NCBI RefSeq assembly: GCF_004000785.1
Contig: NZ_BILX01000023.1
Location: 1-64,000 of the forward strand
Reading direction: 5' to 3'
Source of the DNA: Paenibacillus ehimensis NBRC 15659
GTDB lineage: Bacteria > Bacillota > Bacilli > Paenibacillales > NBRC-103111
Length of the DNA: 64,000 bases
Position numbers and translations under genes: made by a program. Below are positions 20,781-29,295 of this stretch, in pieces. A model generated the notes under the pieces. The model saw nothing but the letters and a program-made list of their open reading frames with translations, searched no databases and was not told the DNA's origin. The first letter of the stretch is position 1, and each line of letters starts with the position of its first letter.

Positions 20781-21313
20781 CCGTCCAACGCGTGCAGCGC
20801 CAGCATGATTTTCTCCACGTTATACGTCAGGGAATGCTCATCCGTATGAATCGTAAGCTCCGCATGCTCCGGGGGCTCGTAGGCGTCGGAAATGCCGGTA
20901 AAATTCGGAATAAGCCCGAGCCGCGCCTTGGCATACAGCCCTTTGACGTCCCGCCGCTCGCATACCTCCAGCGGACACTCCACATAAATTTCCATAAACC
21001 GCGGCAGCACCGACCTCGCGTAAGCTCTCATGCTGCGGTACGGTGTAATGGCCGACACAAGCACGATTGCGCCGCTGTCGGCATGCGCTTTGGCGAGCTC
21101 GACGATCCGGCGTATATGCTCTAGCCGGTCGGCGGGGGTGAAGCCCAGATCGCTGGACAGCGTCTTGCGCAGTTCATCCCCGTCCAGCCATTCGACCCGG
21201 CGTCCCTGTCCGCGCAGCACGGATGCCGCCTCCCTCGCCGTCGTCGTCTTCCCCGAGCCGGACAGCCCGGTGAGCCAGAGAACGGCGCCTTCTCTATCGT
21301 TCAAGGGCCGCAT
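20774..21313 (-). CDS. cysC: Adenylyl-sulfate kinase-like protein (CysC)
   Basis: A 179-residue P-loop kinase matching APS kinase, which makes PAPS from adenylyl sulfate and ATP. The Walker A is GLSGSGKTTTA (about 18-28), then LDGDELRKTL and the family segment FMEIYVECPLEVCERRDVKGLY. It starts at the ATG at 21313 behind AGGAGG, overlapping the STM4011 stop, so it is the sixth gene of the STM4015-4011 operon. No ATP sulfurylase, CysDN, CysH or sulfotransferase is present in the window. The kinase may therefore serve the unknown operon, not general sulfate assimilation. Confidence 0.88.
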   Translation of the reverse strand: MRPLNDREGAVLWLTGLSGSGKTTTAREAASVLRGQGRRVEWLDGDELRKTLSSDLGFTPADRLEHIRRIVELAKAHADSGAIVLVSAITPYRSMRAYARSVLPRFMEIYVECPLEVCERRDVKGLYAKARLGLIPNFTGISDAYEPPEHAELTIHTDEHSLTYNVEKIMLALHALDGH

Positions 21314-22203
21314 GGCACTACCTCCTGCCCGGCATACCGCGCATCCATACTGGGAACTCGTTCCAATATTCCTTTTCCGTAAATCGACTCCATAGACAGC
21401 TCCGGCATATGCACATAGCCGATGTAACAGCCGCACGTTTTCATCCGGCACGGTCTCTCCGCGGACAATCGCTCCAAGCCGTCGCGGTACAAATGCCCGA
21501 TCACTCCCTTGTCCTTATAGCAGCGCTTGACCAGCCCCGAGCCCGTAACGAAAAACACGCGGCTTCCCGTGGCGCAAGGCTTCCCCATACTGTCATAATC
21601 CCGCGCGTTCCACTCGAAATAAGGGTCGATCTCGCGAAAGGCGGCCATCTCCTCGGCCGAATAGTACGCCGGCTGGTCCTTGTAGGCGTTCACCCACAAG
21701 TAAACCTCCTGAGGCAGCGCACGGCGCAGCGAACGGATCGGCTCCAGATAGCTTTTGATCCCGACGGAGCCGACGCTGAAAGAAATCCCTTTAACGTAAA
21801 GCTGTGCGCACTGGGCGAGAAACGACGCTTCGCTCCTTTGACCGGGATGATACGTGACCCAAAACGCTGCCTTTTCTTTGTTCAGCCCGCTTGTCCAATC
21901 CAGCTTGACGGACAAGTTCGTCTGGATCGCCACTTTGTCAACGTGCTCCAGATGGGACAGCTCCGTTAACGCCTCGCGGTACCACCGGTGAACCAGCGCC
22001 TCGCCGTACGGATTGAAGAAGAGGGACAGACGTCTGCCGTCCGCCCCCTGCTCCCGCACCCATGCCACAAACCGCTCCAGCTGCGCCTTGTCCTTCGCCA
22101 GCGTCTCGCGGCTGTCCGTCGTTTTGCTGAACGGGCAATACGGACAATCGTAGTTGCAGGAGGACAGCGCGCCCCGGTAATACAGCGTCGTGCTTACACG
22201 CAT
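21301..22203 (-). CDS. STM4011-family radical SAM protein
   Basis: A 300-residue radical SAM enzyme of unknown reaction. The SAM cluster motif is CNYDCPYC (residues 17-24). Near the C-terminus a second Cys group, PCRMKTCGCYIGY (about 255-267), could bind an auxiliary iron-sulfur cluster; this is inference. The ATG at 22203 has a GGAGGAAT site inside the end of the upstream STM4012 gene, so the two are translationally coupled. The family is known from Salmonella locus STM4011 and from many Actinobacteria and Firmicutes, always with STM4012-4015 relatives. Confidence 0.9.
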   Translation of the reverse strand: MRVSTTLYYRGALSSCNYDCPYCPFSKTTDSRETLAKDKAQLERFVAWVREQGADGRRLSLFFNPYGEALVHRWYREALTELSHLEHVDKVAIQTNLSVKLDWTSGLNKEKAAFWVTYHPGQRSEASFLAQCAQLYVKGISFSVGSVGIKSYLEPIRSLRRALPQEVYLWVNAYKDQPAYYSAEEMAAFREIDPYFEWNARDYDSMGKPCATGSRVFFVTGSGLVKRCYKDKGVIGHLYRDGLERLSAERPCRMKTCGCYIGYVHMPELSMESIYGKGILERVPSMDARYAGQEVVPCGP

Positions 22204-23540
22204 ACGTATTCCTCCATCCGCTCCCTGACCTTGGCGGAAATCAGCCAGTCGCCGATCGCATCGGAATATCCCATGCCTTCGTCCGTCAGGCGCATCGTCC
22301 CGTCTTCCAATGTGGCGAACCCGGCGGCCAGCAGCCGGCTCAGCTCGGGACGGTCGGCGAACGGATCGCTGCCGAACCTCGCTTCATAAGCGCGCCGCTC
22401 CAGCCCTTCGCGGTGCAGCAGCGCCTTGATCACGAAACGGCGCTGCTGCTCGGCCAGGTTCAGGACGTAGCCGTAATCGGCCGTATCGTAGCTTGACGCG
22501 GAGACGTAGTCGGCGATAATGCTTTGGGTCGCCTTGTAGCTTACGCCGTAGCGGGAAGCGTAATGCACCTCCCTCGTGTACGAACGCGCGCCGCAGCCCA
22601 GACCGACCATCCCTTCCTCCTGACAGCCGTAAGGCAGCAGGTTCTTCCCGGACTTCGCGTCCGGCTTGGCGAAACGCCGCATCGAGAACGCCTCGTAGCC
22701 CCTCTCCTTCAAGCGGCCGCAAGCCGCACGGTACATATCCAGCCGGCGGTCCTGCCCTCTTCGGCGCAGCTCCTCCGGCTTCAAAATCGTGTTCTCGCGC
22801 GTATACAGCGGGTAGATGAAAATTTCCTCAGGCTCGTATTCCAGCGCCCGATCCATCGAGTACAGCCACGACTCCACCGTCTGGCCGGGCAGCCCGTAAA
22901 TCAGATCGAGATTGAGCACGGCAAAGTCGTAGCGTTTCAACACTTCCAGCGCGCGCCTCACTTCGCCCGGTTTTTGCGGGCGGTAGATCGCAGCCGCTTC
23001 GGCTTCGATGAAGCTTTGAATGCCCATGCTCACCCGGTCGACCTTCCGCTCCTTCAGCAGCTTCATTCGCGCATCGGTCACGGTGTCCGGGGACGTCTCG
23101 ACGGAGATCGAGGCACGGTCCGGATCGAGGCCCATCACCTGCTCCGCGATGTTGAACAAACGTTCGAGAAGCCGCTCATTCAGCAGCGTCGGCGTCCCGC
23201 CGCCGATCGCAAAGCGGGAGAACGGGCGATGGGCCACCATGGGCGCCCATTGTTTCGCCTGACGCTCCAGTGCGGAGACATACTGCTCGTGCGCGTCGGC
23301 GCTCCGGTCCGGCAGCGTAAACAGATTGCAGAAGCCGCACCGGGCCGCGCAGAACGGAATGTGCATATATAAAAAGAACGACTCCCCGCTTTCCCGCTTC
23401 CACAGCTCGTGCAGCGGCAGCGGCGGGTTCAGTTCGCGATAGGCCGTTTTATGCGGATAGGAGTATAAGTAAGACCGGTACGGCGATGCGGCGATCTGCT
23501 CCGACCAGCGCCGGATGTCTTCTGATTCCCGGAATTCCAC
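22194..23540 (-). CDS. STM4012-family radical SAM protein (HemN-like)
   Basis: A 448-residue radical SAM protein built like oxygen-independent coproporphyrinogen III oxidase. It has MHIPFCAARCGFC near residue 60 (CxxxCxxC cluster site), GGGTPT near 115, LDLIYGLPGQT and a C-terminal winged-helix region (about 380-440). It starts at a GTG at 23540 behind AAGGAGGGG. Despite similarity to HemN, its context argues for a separate function with STM4011. Simple annotation as HemN/HemW would be misleading. Confidence 0.9.
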   Translation of the reverse strand: MEFRESEDIRRWSEQIAASPYRSYLYSYPHKTAYRELNPPLPLHELWKRESGESFFLYMHIPFCAARCGFCNLFTLPDRSADAHEQYVSALERQAKQWAPMVAHRPFSRFAIGGGTPTLLNERLLERLFNIAEQVMGLDPDRASISVETSPDTVTDARMKLLKERKVDRVSMGIQSFIEAEAAAIYRPQKPGEVRRALEVLKRYDFAVLNLDLIYGLPGQTVESWLYSMDRALEYEPEEIFIYPLYTRENTILKPEELRRRGQDRRLDMYRAACGRLKERGYEAFSMRRFAKPDAKSGKNLLPYGCQEEGMVGLGCGARSYTREVHYASRYGVSYKATQSIIADYVSASSYDTADYGYVLNLAEQQRRFVIKALLHREGLERRAYEARFGSDPFADRPELSRLLAAGFATLEDGTMRLTDEGMGYSDAIGDWLISAKVRERMEEYVCV

Positions 23541-23570
23541 TTGATGCCCCTCCTTCGATAGCTTTGATGT

Positions 23571-24356
23571 CTACAAAATAAACTCCCGGTACGGCACGTT
23601 CCATACGACTTCGTGCGCCAGCCGGTGTCCGTGATACCCGTCCTCGCCGTAAGCGGTCCCGTGGTCGGAGCAGACGATGCAGAACGTCTTGCCCCGCGCG
23701 CGCATCGCCTCGAACAGCCGCCCGAGCTGTCCGTCCGCATAGCGCAGCGCCGCCCGTTGGGTGTCCACCGAATCGCGCTTGGCGCCGGGCACGAAATAAT
23801 GATTCGGTCCGTGAATCGCGCTTACGTTCATGAAGAGAAACAGCCGCTGGCCCGGGTCGGCCGACCCGATCAGCTTCAGCGCATGGTTCACCTGATGCTC
23901 GGTGGAGCGCGGATTCGTTACGCCGAACGTCTGACGCCAGTAGCTCTCTTGAAAATACGATGGAAGCACTTTGGCCAGCGCTACTTTTTTCGTAAAAAAA
24001 ATAACGCCGCCGATACAGATCGTCCGGTATCCTTCTGCGGCAAGGCCGGAGACGATGTCGGGCGTATCGAACAGCCATGTGTTCGGGTTGGTCGGCAATC
24101 CCGTATTTTTCGAGTGGAACAGCCGGACATGGCTCGCTTTGTCCGTATTGGCAGGCGTCGGCAAAAAACCGCCGAAGAAAGCGTGGTGCGCGGCATACGT
24201 AAAGCTGCCCGGCGTATGACGCTTTTCCCAGCCGCCCGTGCCGCACAGATTGGGGCAGTTCTCCTCCTCCAGCTTCGCCACGTCGTAGCGCAGCGTATCA
24301 AGCGTCACAAACAAAATGTCGTGAGTGCCGACAATGTCGTTCATATTGATGGTCAT
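23571..24356 (-). CDS. STM4013-family hydrolase (alkaline phosphatase/sulfatase fold)
   Basis: A 261-residue metal-dependent hydrolase of the sulfatase/phosphatase superfamily. The N-terminal metal site is VTLDTLRYD (about 16-24) and the C-terminal metal cluster is CSDHGTAYGEDGYHGHR near residue 230. The spot where a sulfatase has its Cys/Ser formylglycine precursor reads GSFTYAAHHAFF: there is a Thr and no C/S-x-P-x-R, so classical sulfatase activity is unlikely. It may be a phosphohydrolase or transferase. Third gene of the STM4015-4011-cysC operon, 3 bp from its upstream neighbour. Confidence 0.87.
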   Translation of the reverse strand: MTINMNDIVGTHDILFVTLDTLRYDVAKLEEENCPNLCGTGGWEKRHTPGSFTYAAHHAFFGGFLPTPANTDKASHVRLFHSKNTGLPTNPNTWLFDTPDIVSGLAAEGYRTICIGGVIFFTKKVALAKVLPSYFQESYWRQTFGVTNPRSTEHQVNHALKLIGSADPGQRLFLFMNVSAIHGPNHYFVPGAKRDSVDTQRAALRYADGQLGRLFEAMRARGKTFCIVCSDHGTAYGEDGYHGHRLAHEVVWNVPYREFIL

Positions 24357-24359
24357 GCT

Positions 24360-25547
24360 TCATTCATCCTTTAACATGCGGGTCATTTGCCATTCGTAGG
24401 CATTTATGCCTTCGTAACGAACGTTCAGCAGCAGATCGCCGAACGGATTGATATCGACGATATAAGGGCGCAGGCCGCCTTTGGCGAGAAGCACGTCGAT
24501 CCCCGCCACAGCGGAACGCGGAAACAACGAAGCGGCCTGCTCCCCGGCCTCCGCGACCGCCTGAACGGTGGCCGCGGACAGCCCGAGCTCCTCCAGCCCC
24601 GCCCGCTCGTTGCGCAGGTGCAGGTTCGTGATCGGCGTGCGGCTGAGCCGGGCAACCCGGTGGCACGCTTTGCCGCCGACGACAAGCTGGCGGATATCGA
24701 ACGCACGGCCGTCGTGCGAAGCTTTCTGCACCCACTGCTCGACGTGCATGCCTTGGGCGCCCAGCCAATTGATGATTTCGCGGATGATCGGGCGTTCCCG
24801 GTATCTGCGAAGGCGGCGCGAATTGTAATATATCCGTTCGTACCCAAGGCGCTCGAAGCCGATCGTCGTGTCGGCCAGTTCCGCTCCGGTGGAAGGATTA
24901 ATCTGGTAAGCCAACACTCCGGAGGCCGAAGAGCCGAACGCGAGCTTGACGAATACGCGCCGCATGCCGGCCCGCTCCATCGCTTCGCGGAGCTGGTCGT
25001 AGCTCCGGATGGAGCCTGCCTCCCCGGGAGCCGGCGGAACCCTCACGCCCCGGGAGCTGAGCAGCCTGTGGCAGCGGCGCTTGTCGAACATGACCGCGAT
25101 TTCCTGCGGATCGTTCGTCCAGCTCGCTTCGGGCGCCGTGTCGGCCAAGTCGGCACGAAGCCCGGACAGCATACGGCAGAAGCCGCGAAACCATTGCGAA
25201 GGGTAGTAGATGCGTCCCGGCTGTTCAGGCAGGTTCCAGGCCGCTTGCGCCGAGATGACCGGCATCGGGAGAAACTCCGGCAATGGGAACAGCTCGTCCG
25301 CTTCCCTGCCGTCGGCCGCGCCGAGCGCGATCAGCTCGCGCTCCACCGGGAAATACTCGCCGGGCGAGTCCAGCCGGACAAGGACAGGCTTGCCGCCGGT
25401 TACCTCCCGCCAGCGGACGCGTCCCTGCAGCAGGTCGAGATACGGCACGATCCGCGCCGGAGGCATCCCGAGCCTTCGGCGCGCTTCCTGCAGCATCGTC
25501 GTCCTCCTGTTGCCGGGATTGCCAACAACAATCAGCGGACGGGGCAT
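24360..25547 (-). CDS. STM4014-family ATP-grasp protein
   Basis: A 395-residue protein with an ATP-grasp-like C-terminal half. FVKLAFGSSASG near residue 200 and FDIRQLVVGGK near 285 are the central-domain elements, and AGIDVLL with YIVDINPFGDLL near 350-370 provides the Mg/ATP Asp and Asn residues. Such enzymes ligate a carboxylate to an amine or thiol through an acylphosphate. The N-terminal 150 residues are not recognised. Its ATG directly follows the STM4015 stop, so translation is coupled. Substrate unknown. Confidence 0.85.
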   Translation of the reverse strand: MPRPLIVVGNPGNRRTTMLQEARRRLGMPPARIVPYLDLLQGRVRWREVTGGKPVLVRLDSPGEYFPVERELIALGAADGREADELFPLPEFLPMPVISAQAAWNLPEQPGRIYYPSQWFRGFCRMLSGLRADLADTAPEASWTNDPQEIAVMFDKRRCHRLLSSRGVRVPPAPGEAGSIRSYDQLREAMERAGMRRVFVKLAFGSSASGVLAYQINPSTGAELADTTIGFERLGYERIYYNSRRLRRYRERPIIREIINWLGAQGMHVEQWVQKASHDGRAFDIRQLVVGGKACHRVARLSRTPITNLHLRNERAGLEELGLSAATVQAVAEAGEQAASLFPRSAVAGIDVLLAKGGLRPYIVDINPFGDLLLNVRYEGINAYEWQMTRMLKDE

Positions 25548-26393
25548 CTACTCCGTGACCGCCGGATAGCGCCAGTCGTCGTCATCGTCGCTCTGCTGCT
25601 GGTCGCTGACATCGACGGACATGCCCGACGTTTGCCAGCGTTTTATCATCTCGTCCGACATGTAGTGGTAGTTCAGGTCGAGGAACGAGAGCTTCCGGAC
25701 GCGTTCGCTTGACAACAGCGCTTCGGCGCCTTTGTCGCTGAGGGTCCCCAGAGATAGATCGAGCGTATGCAACTGATCGAGAATCGGCGAATTTGCAATC
25801 TCGATCGCGATTTCGTCTTGAATCTCGCTGTCTTTCAGACCAAGGTAAGTCAATTTGGGAAAGCGCCCCGGCTCCATAAACGGCTTGATGTCCTCCAGAC
25901 TGCCGTCGAAGCCGTAGTCCTCCACGCCGAGATAAAGCTCCAGCTTGCGCAGCTCCGGCAGCTCGGCGTCGCGAATATCGGCGAGCACTGCCTTGCTCAA
26001 GCCGCCGCAGATAATCACCAATTCCTCCAGCCGTTCGTGCTTCAACGGCTTTAAGGACAAGTCGGTGCTGCCTTTAATCCAGAACGAAGTAAGCTGCGGA
26101 AACGCCTCCAGAATCGGAGCCAGGTTCGTCTGCATAATCCACGAAATTTCGCATTCCTCCGAGTCCATATCCCCGATAAACAGCTTGCGCAGCGCCGGGA
26201 AAGCGTCTTTATGCCCGATCAAGGTATCCACGAACGTATCGGGACCTTCTTCATAGGCTTGTCCCCACGAGCCGATCGTCAGCTCTACGATCTCCCGGCT
26301 CTCGGGCTTCGCGGCCAATTGCTCGATTAGCTGCTCCATGCGCATTCCATCTTCGTATTCGTCATAGCCGATTTCCAAACGGACTTCTGTCAT
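25548..26393 (-). CDS. STM4015-family protein (leucine-rich-repeat-like)
   Basis: A 281-residue protein and first gene of the operon. Residues 60-255 form irregular leucine-rich repeats (LRKLELYLG, LTYLGLKD, LHTLDLSLG, LSFLDLNYH), a likely protein-binding solenoid. After the repeats comes a Gln/Asp-rich linker with five consecutive Asp and then the C-terminal end WRYPAVTE. The separation of that tail from the solenoid makes it a candidate site of modification by the downstream enzymes; this is speculation. The ATG at 26393 follows GGGAGGG. Confidence 0.85.
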   Translation of the reverse strand: MTEVRLEIGYDEYEDGMRMEQLIEQLAAKPESREIVELTIGSWGQAYEEGPDTFVDTLIGHKDAFPALRKLFIGDMDSEECEISWIMQTNLAPILEAFPQLTSFWIKGSTDLSLKPLKHERLEELVIICGGLSKAVLADIRDAELPELRKLELYLGVEDYGFDGSLEDIKPFMEPGRFPKLTYLGLKDSEIQDEIAIEIANSPILDQLHTLDLSLGTLSDKGAEALLSSERVRKLSFLDLNYHYMSDEMIKRWQTSGMSVDVSDQQQSDDDDDWRYPAVTE

Positions 26394-26428
26394 CGATAAC
26401 CCTCCCACAATCTGCCATACTCTTTTCT

Positions 26429-26457
26429 AAACTATCATCCGGTTTTGGTTTCGTCAA
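26429..26457 (-). promoter_or_regulatory. Candidate promoter of the STM4015-cysC operon
   Basis: TTGACG (26452-26457), a 17-bp spacer and a weak TAGTTT (26429-26434) on the minus strand, 36 nt upstream of the STM4015 start. Confidence 0.45.
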
Positions 26458-26539
26458 TCCGAACAACCTGCGTGTTGTGCGGGAGGTGCAGGATCAAGAA
26501 ACATTTTGACTAACTTACGAGAATTTTCTGTAAATTGTA

Positions 26540-26567
26540 TTGACTGCGAACAAATGTTTGGTATAAT
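26540..26567 (+). promoter_or_regulatory. SigA-type promoter of the 98-residue hypothetical gene
   Basis: TTGACT (26540-26545), 16-bp spacer and a perfect TATAAT (26562-26567), 49 nt upstream of the start codon. Confidence 0.7.
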
Positions 26568-26615
26568 AGAATTCAAGAACGCATGTTCCTATTTCCTGAG
26601 AGGAGTGTAGATACG

Positions 26616-26912
26616 ATGGTGACGAATGTTAGATTTATCGAACGGGATTACTACAAAAATGTCATGGCCGAAAATGGAGAAAACCTGACAGAGCAGCAGA
26701 TCGAAAAAATTTTGGACGCGTCCGAACCGTTCTGGGCGGATCTTACCTTTAGATTTTTTGAAAACGGATCGATGATCATCATCGACAACCATACCGAGCT
26801 ACAAGTTCCTCTCAGCAGCCTGAGCGGAGCGGCATGCGAGTTTTACGCCCAGCAGCGAATCAAAATGATTAAAGCCAAGCTCAGAAATCAGAAAATTACG
26901 GAAGCTTCCTAA
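26616..26912 (+). CDS. Conserved-looking hypothetical protein
   Basis: A 98-residue soluble protein (MVTNVRFIERDYYKNVM...) with no motif I recognise. The ATG at 26616 follows GAGAGGAG and a strong promoter, so it is probably a real monocistronic gene. The in-frame ATG at 26583 lies upstream of that ribosome site and is rejected. It is convergent with fabF. Confidence 0.72.
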   Translation: MVTNVRFIERDYYKNVMAENGENLTEQQIEKILDASEPFWADLTFRFFENGSMIIIDNHTELQVPLSSLSGAACEFYAQQRIKMIKAKLRNQKITEAS

Positions 26913-26925
26913 ACAAAGATGAAAA

Positions 26926-26945
26926 TACAAAAGCCCGCGCGGGCT
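26926..26945 (-). terminator. Terminator of fabF
   Basis: AGCCC-GCGC-GGGCT followed on the minus strand by TTTTGTATTTTC, 71 bp after the fabF stop. It may also slow plus-strand transcription. Confidence 0.65.
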
Positions 26946-27015
26946 CGGGGTTGTCCCTTCGTTCCGCAACGGACCTTCATACTTGTCATTTTATACCTTG
27001 TTATGCTTGGACCGG

Positions 27016-28254
27016 CTATTCCGCGTAGGCTTTCAGGACAATGACCGCATTGTGTCCGCCGAATCCGAAGGAGTTCGAAATGCCGATCTTCAGTTTGGCT
27101 TGACGCGCTTCATTCGGTACGTAGTCCAGATCGCAATCCGGGTCCGACTGTTCCTGATTGATCGTCGGAGGAATGATTCCCTGCTCCAGACTTTTGGCCA
27201 GAGCAATGGCTTCTACCCCGCCGGCTGCGCCCAGCATATGACCGGTCATGGACTTATTGGCCGTTACCGGAATCCGGTAAGCGTGTTCGCCGAACAGCTT
27301 CTTGATCGCCATCGTTTCAGACCTGTCCCCCAGTTCCGTACTTGTCGCGTGCGCGCTGATCACATCCACTTCCTCGGGTTTCACAGCCGCTTCGCGAAGC
27401 GCCGATCGCATGGCCTGGTAAGCCCCGATCCCCTCCGGATGAGTGGCGACGACGTGATAGGCATCGGAGCTGGCTCCGTAACCGATTACCTCGGCGTAGA
27501 TTCGGGCGTTCCGACGCTGTGCATGGGATAGCGACTCCAGTACCACAATGCCAGCGCCCTCGGCCATGACGAACCCGTCCCGTCCCGCATCGAACGGACG
27601 GCTTGCCCTGGCTGGCTCGTCATTTCGGCCGGACAAAGCGGTAGCGTTGCCGAAGCTGGCAAGCGAGATTTCCGTCACGGCGGCTTCCGCACCGCCGGCA
27701 ATGACCGCATCCGCGCCGCCCGCCCGAATTAGCCGGAACGCTTCGCCAATGGCCGTATTACCTATGGAGCATGCCGTTACCGGAGACAGGGTAGGACCCA
27801 AAGCTCCGTATTTTATACTGATCATCGCTGCGGCCATATTCGATATCATCATCGGTACCAGCGTCGGACTGACCCGCTCCGGTCCCCGTTCACGGAGAAT
27901 CCCGTCCTGCTCGAGAAGCGTTTGAATGCCTCCGATGCCTGATCCTACATATACGCCCAGTCTTTCCCGATCGATTTCGCCAAGCGGCAAGCCCGAGTCC
28001 TCCAACGCCTGCTCCGCGGCAGCCAAAGCAAACTGGCAAAACCGATCCATCCGCCGCGCTTCTTTGCGGCCGAACCGGGCCTCGGCGTCAAATTCCCGGA
28101 CAAGCCCCGCGATTTTCGTTTTAAAGCGGGACGTGTCGAACGTATCGATCCTGGTTATCCCCGATTCCCCCCGGCACAAACGGTTCCAAAAGGTTTCCAC
28201 TTCATGCCCGAGCGGCGATATAATCCCCATCCCCGTTAACACGACTCGTTCCAT
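27016..28254 (-). CDS. fabF: 3-oxoacyl-ACP synthase II (FabF-type)
   Basis: Condenses malonyl-ACP with acyl-ACP in fatty-acid elongation. The 412 residues contain the catalytic triad: Cys in SPVTACSIGN (about 163), His in ISAHATST (about 304) and His in NKSMTGHMLGAAGG (about 341), with GFGGHN near the C-terminus. It stands alone, without fabH, fabD or acpP. It is divergent from an MmyB-type regulator whose ligand pocket in a related protein bound a fatty acid. It may be a second, specialised FabF copy under that regulator. Confidence 0.92.
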   Translation of the reverse strand: MERVVLTGMGIISPLGHEVETFWNRLCRGESGITRIDTFDTSRFKTKIAGLVREFDAEARFGRKEARRMDRFCQFALAAAEQALEDSGLPLGEIDRERLGVYVGSGIGGIQTLLEQDGILRERGPERVSPTLVPMMISNMAAAMISIKYGALGPTLSPVTACSIGNTAIGEAFRLIRAGGADAVIAGGAEAAVTEISLASFGNATALSGRNDEPARASRPFDAGRDGFVMAEGAGIVVLESLSHAQRRNARIYAEVIGYGASSDAYHVVATHPEGIGAYQAMRSALREAAVKPEEVDVISAHATSTELGDRSETMAIKKLFGEHAYRIPVTANKSMTGHMLGAAGGVEAIALAKSLEQGIIPPTINQEQSDPDCDLDYVPNEARQAKLKIGISNSFGFGGHNAVIVLKAYAE

Positions 28255-28299
28255 CGTATTTCCTCCCTTTCGTTCTTCGATTAAATCTTATGTTGTCAT

Positions 28300-28320
28300 A
28301 CTTGTTATCCTATTACAAGT
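28300..28320. promoter_or_regulatory. Operator-like inverted repeat between fabF and the MmyB-type regulator
   Basis: ACTTGT, 9 bp, ACAAGT. It overlaps the -35 box of the divergent regulator promoter, as expected for an autoregulatory site controlling both genes. Confidence 0.45.
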
Positions 28321-28341
28321 TGCAGTTTATTATAGTATAAT
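28313..28341 (+). promoter_or_regulatory. SigA-type promoter of the MmyB-type regulator
   Basis: TTACAA (28313-28318), 17-bp spacer and a perfect TATAAT (28336-28341). Confidence 0.65.
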
Positions 28342-28378
28342 GACTACTATGTTAATGAACGAAAAGGGCGGAATCGAA

Positions 28379-29242
28379 ATGAATCATCAAACGAGACTTC
28401 AAGCGTTATCGGCTTTTTTGAAGGCACAACGGGCCAAAGTGCTCCCGCAAACAGTCGGACTGCCGGCGGGAACGCGCAGACGCACCCCGGGTTTGAGACG
28501 CGAGGAAGTTGCCCAGCTTGCCGGGGTCAGTCCCACGTGGTACACCTGGCTTGAGCAAGGGCGGGATATCAAGGTGTCCAAATCGGTACTGGACTGCGTC
28601 GCCGCCGCCCTGCAATTAACGGTAGACGAGCGGAAATATTTATTCTCGCTTGCCCTGGAAACCGGATCAGGCGCCCATACGCTGGTAGAAGAGCTGCCCG
28701 AGATCAGCCCTTCGCTGAGGAGAATTTTGCAGGAGCTGCGCTTTTGCCCGACCATTATTTCCGACCGCCGCTGCCATATTGTCGGCTGGAACGAAGCGGC
28801 TTCCCATGTGTTTCTTAACTTCCAACACATTCCGGTCGAGCAGCGGAATATGATCCGATTGCTGTTTACTCGAAAAGAATTTCAGCGTCTCGCCGTCAAC
28901 TGGGAGCATTTTGTCCGCGGTTTTCTCGCGATTTTCCGGGCGTATTACGGGCAATACGTTGAAGACGAATGGTACGACCGGTTTCTTGCGGAGATGAAGG
29001 AGGTTCACCCGGATTTCGACCGGTTGTGGGAGCAAAGCGAGGTTAGCTCGGCCCCGGAGGTGTTAATCGAATTCAGGCATGCCAAAGCGGGCAAGATGCT
29101 GTTTCACCTTACCTCGCTGCAGGTACAAGGAAGCTCCGACCTGCGATGCAGCATATACACTCCTGCGCCCGATTCCTCGACGGAATCGAAGCTGAAGCAG
29201 TTGATGGAGCGCAGCTTAAGCTCCCCTGATCGTGCGGATTGA
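28379..29242 (+). CDS. Helix-turn-helix regulator with MmyB-like ligand domain
   Basis: A 287-residue transcription factor. The N-terminal XRE-type HTH (about residues 10-75) shows the typical MmyB-family sequence GLRREEVAQLAGVSPTWY and WLEQGR. The rest is the MmyB-like PAS-type ligand domain, beginning near RILQELRFCPTIISDRRC. The ATG at 28379 has an AAAGGGCGG site; earlier in-frame ATGs lack one. It is divergent from fabF and probably regulates it and itself. Confidence 0.88.
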   Translation: MNHQTRLQALSAFLKAQRAKVLPQTVGLPAGTRRRTPGLRREEVAQLAGVSPTWYTWLEQGRDIKVSKSVLDCVAAALQLTVDERKYLFSLALETGSGAHTLVEELPEISPSLRRILQELRFCPTIISDRRCHIVGWNEAASHVFLNFQHIPVEQRNMIRLLFTRKEFQRLAVNWEHFVRGFLAIFRAYYGQYVEDEWYDRFLAEMKEVHPDFDRLWEQSEVSSAPEVLIEFRHAKAGKMLFHLTSLQVQGSSDLRCSIYTPAPDSSTESKLKQLMERSLSSPDRAD

Positions 29243-29295
29243 GCCAATCTGGCGGCAGAGAGAATGGGTTCCTGCTCGCCGCCCTCTTCCAAGCC

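Noticed and set aside
22194..23540. Annotating STM4012 as coproporphyrinogen III oxidase HemN/HemW
   Set aside because: Context with STM4011, 4013, 4014 and 4015 identifies the separate STM4012 family; no haem genes are nearby.
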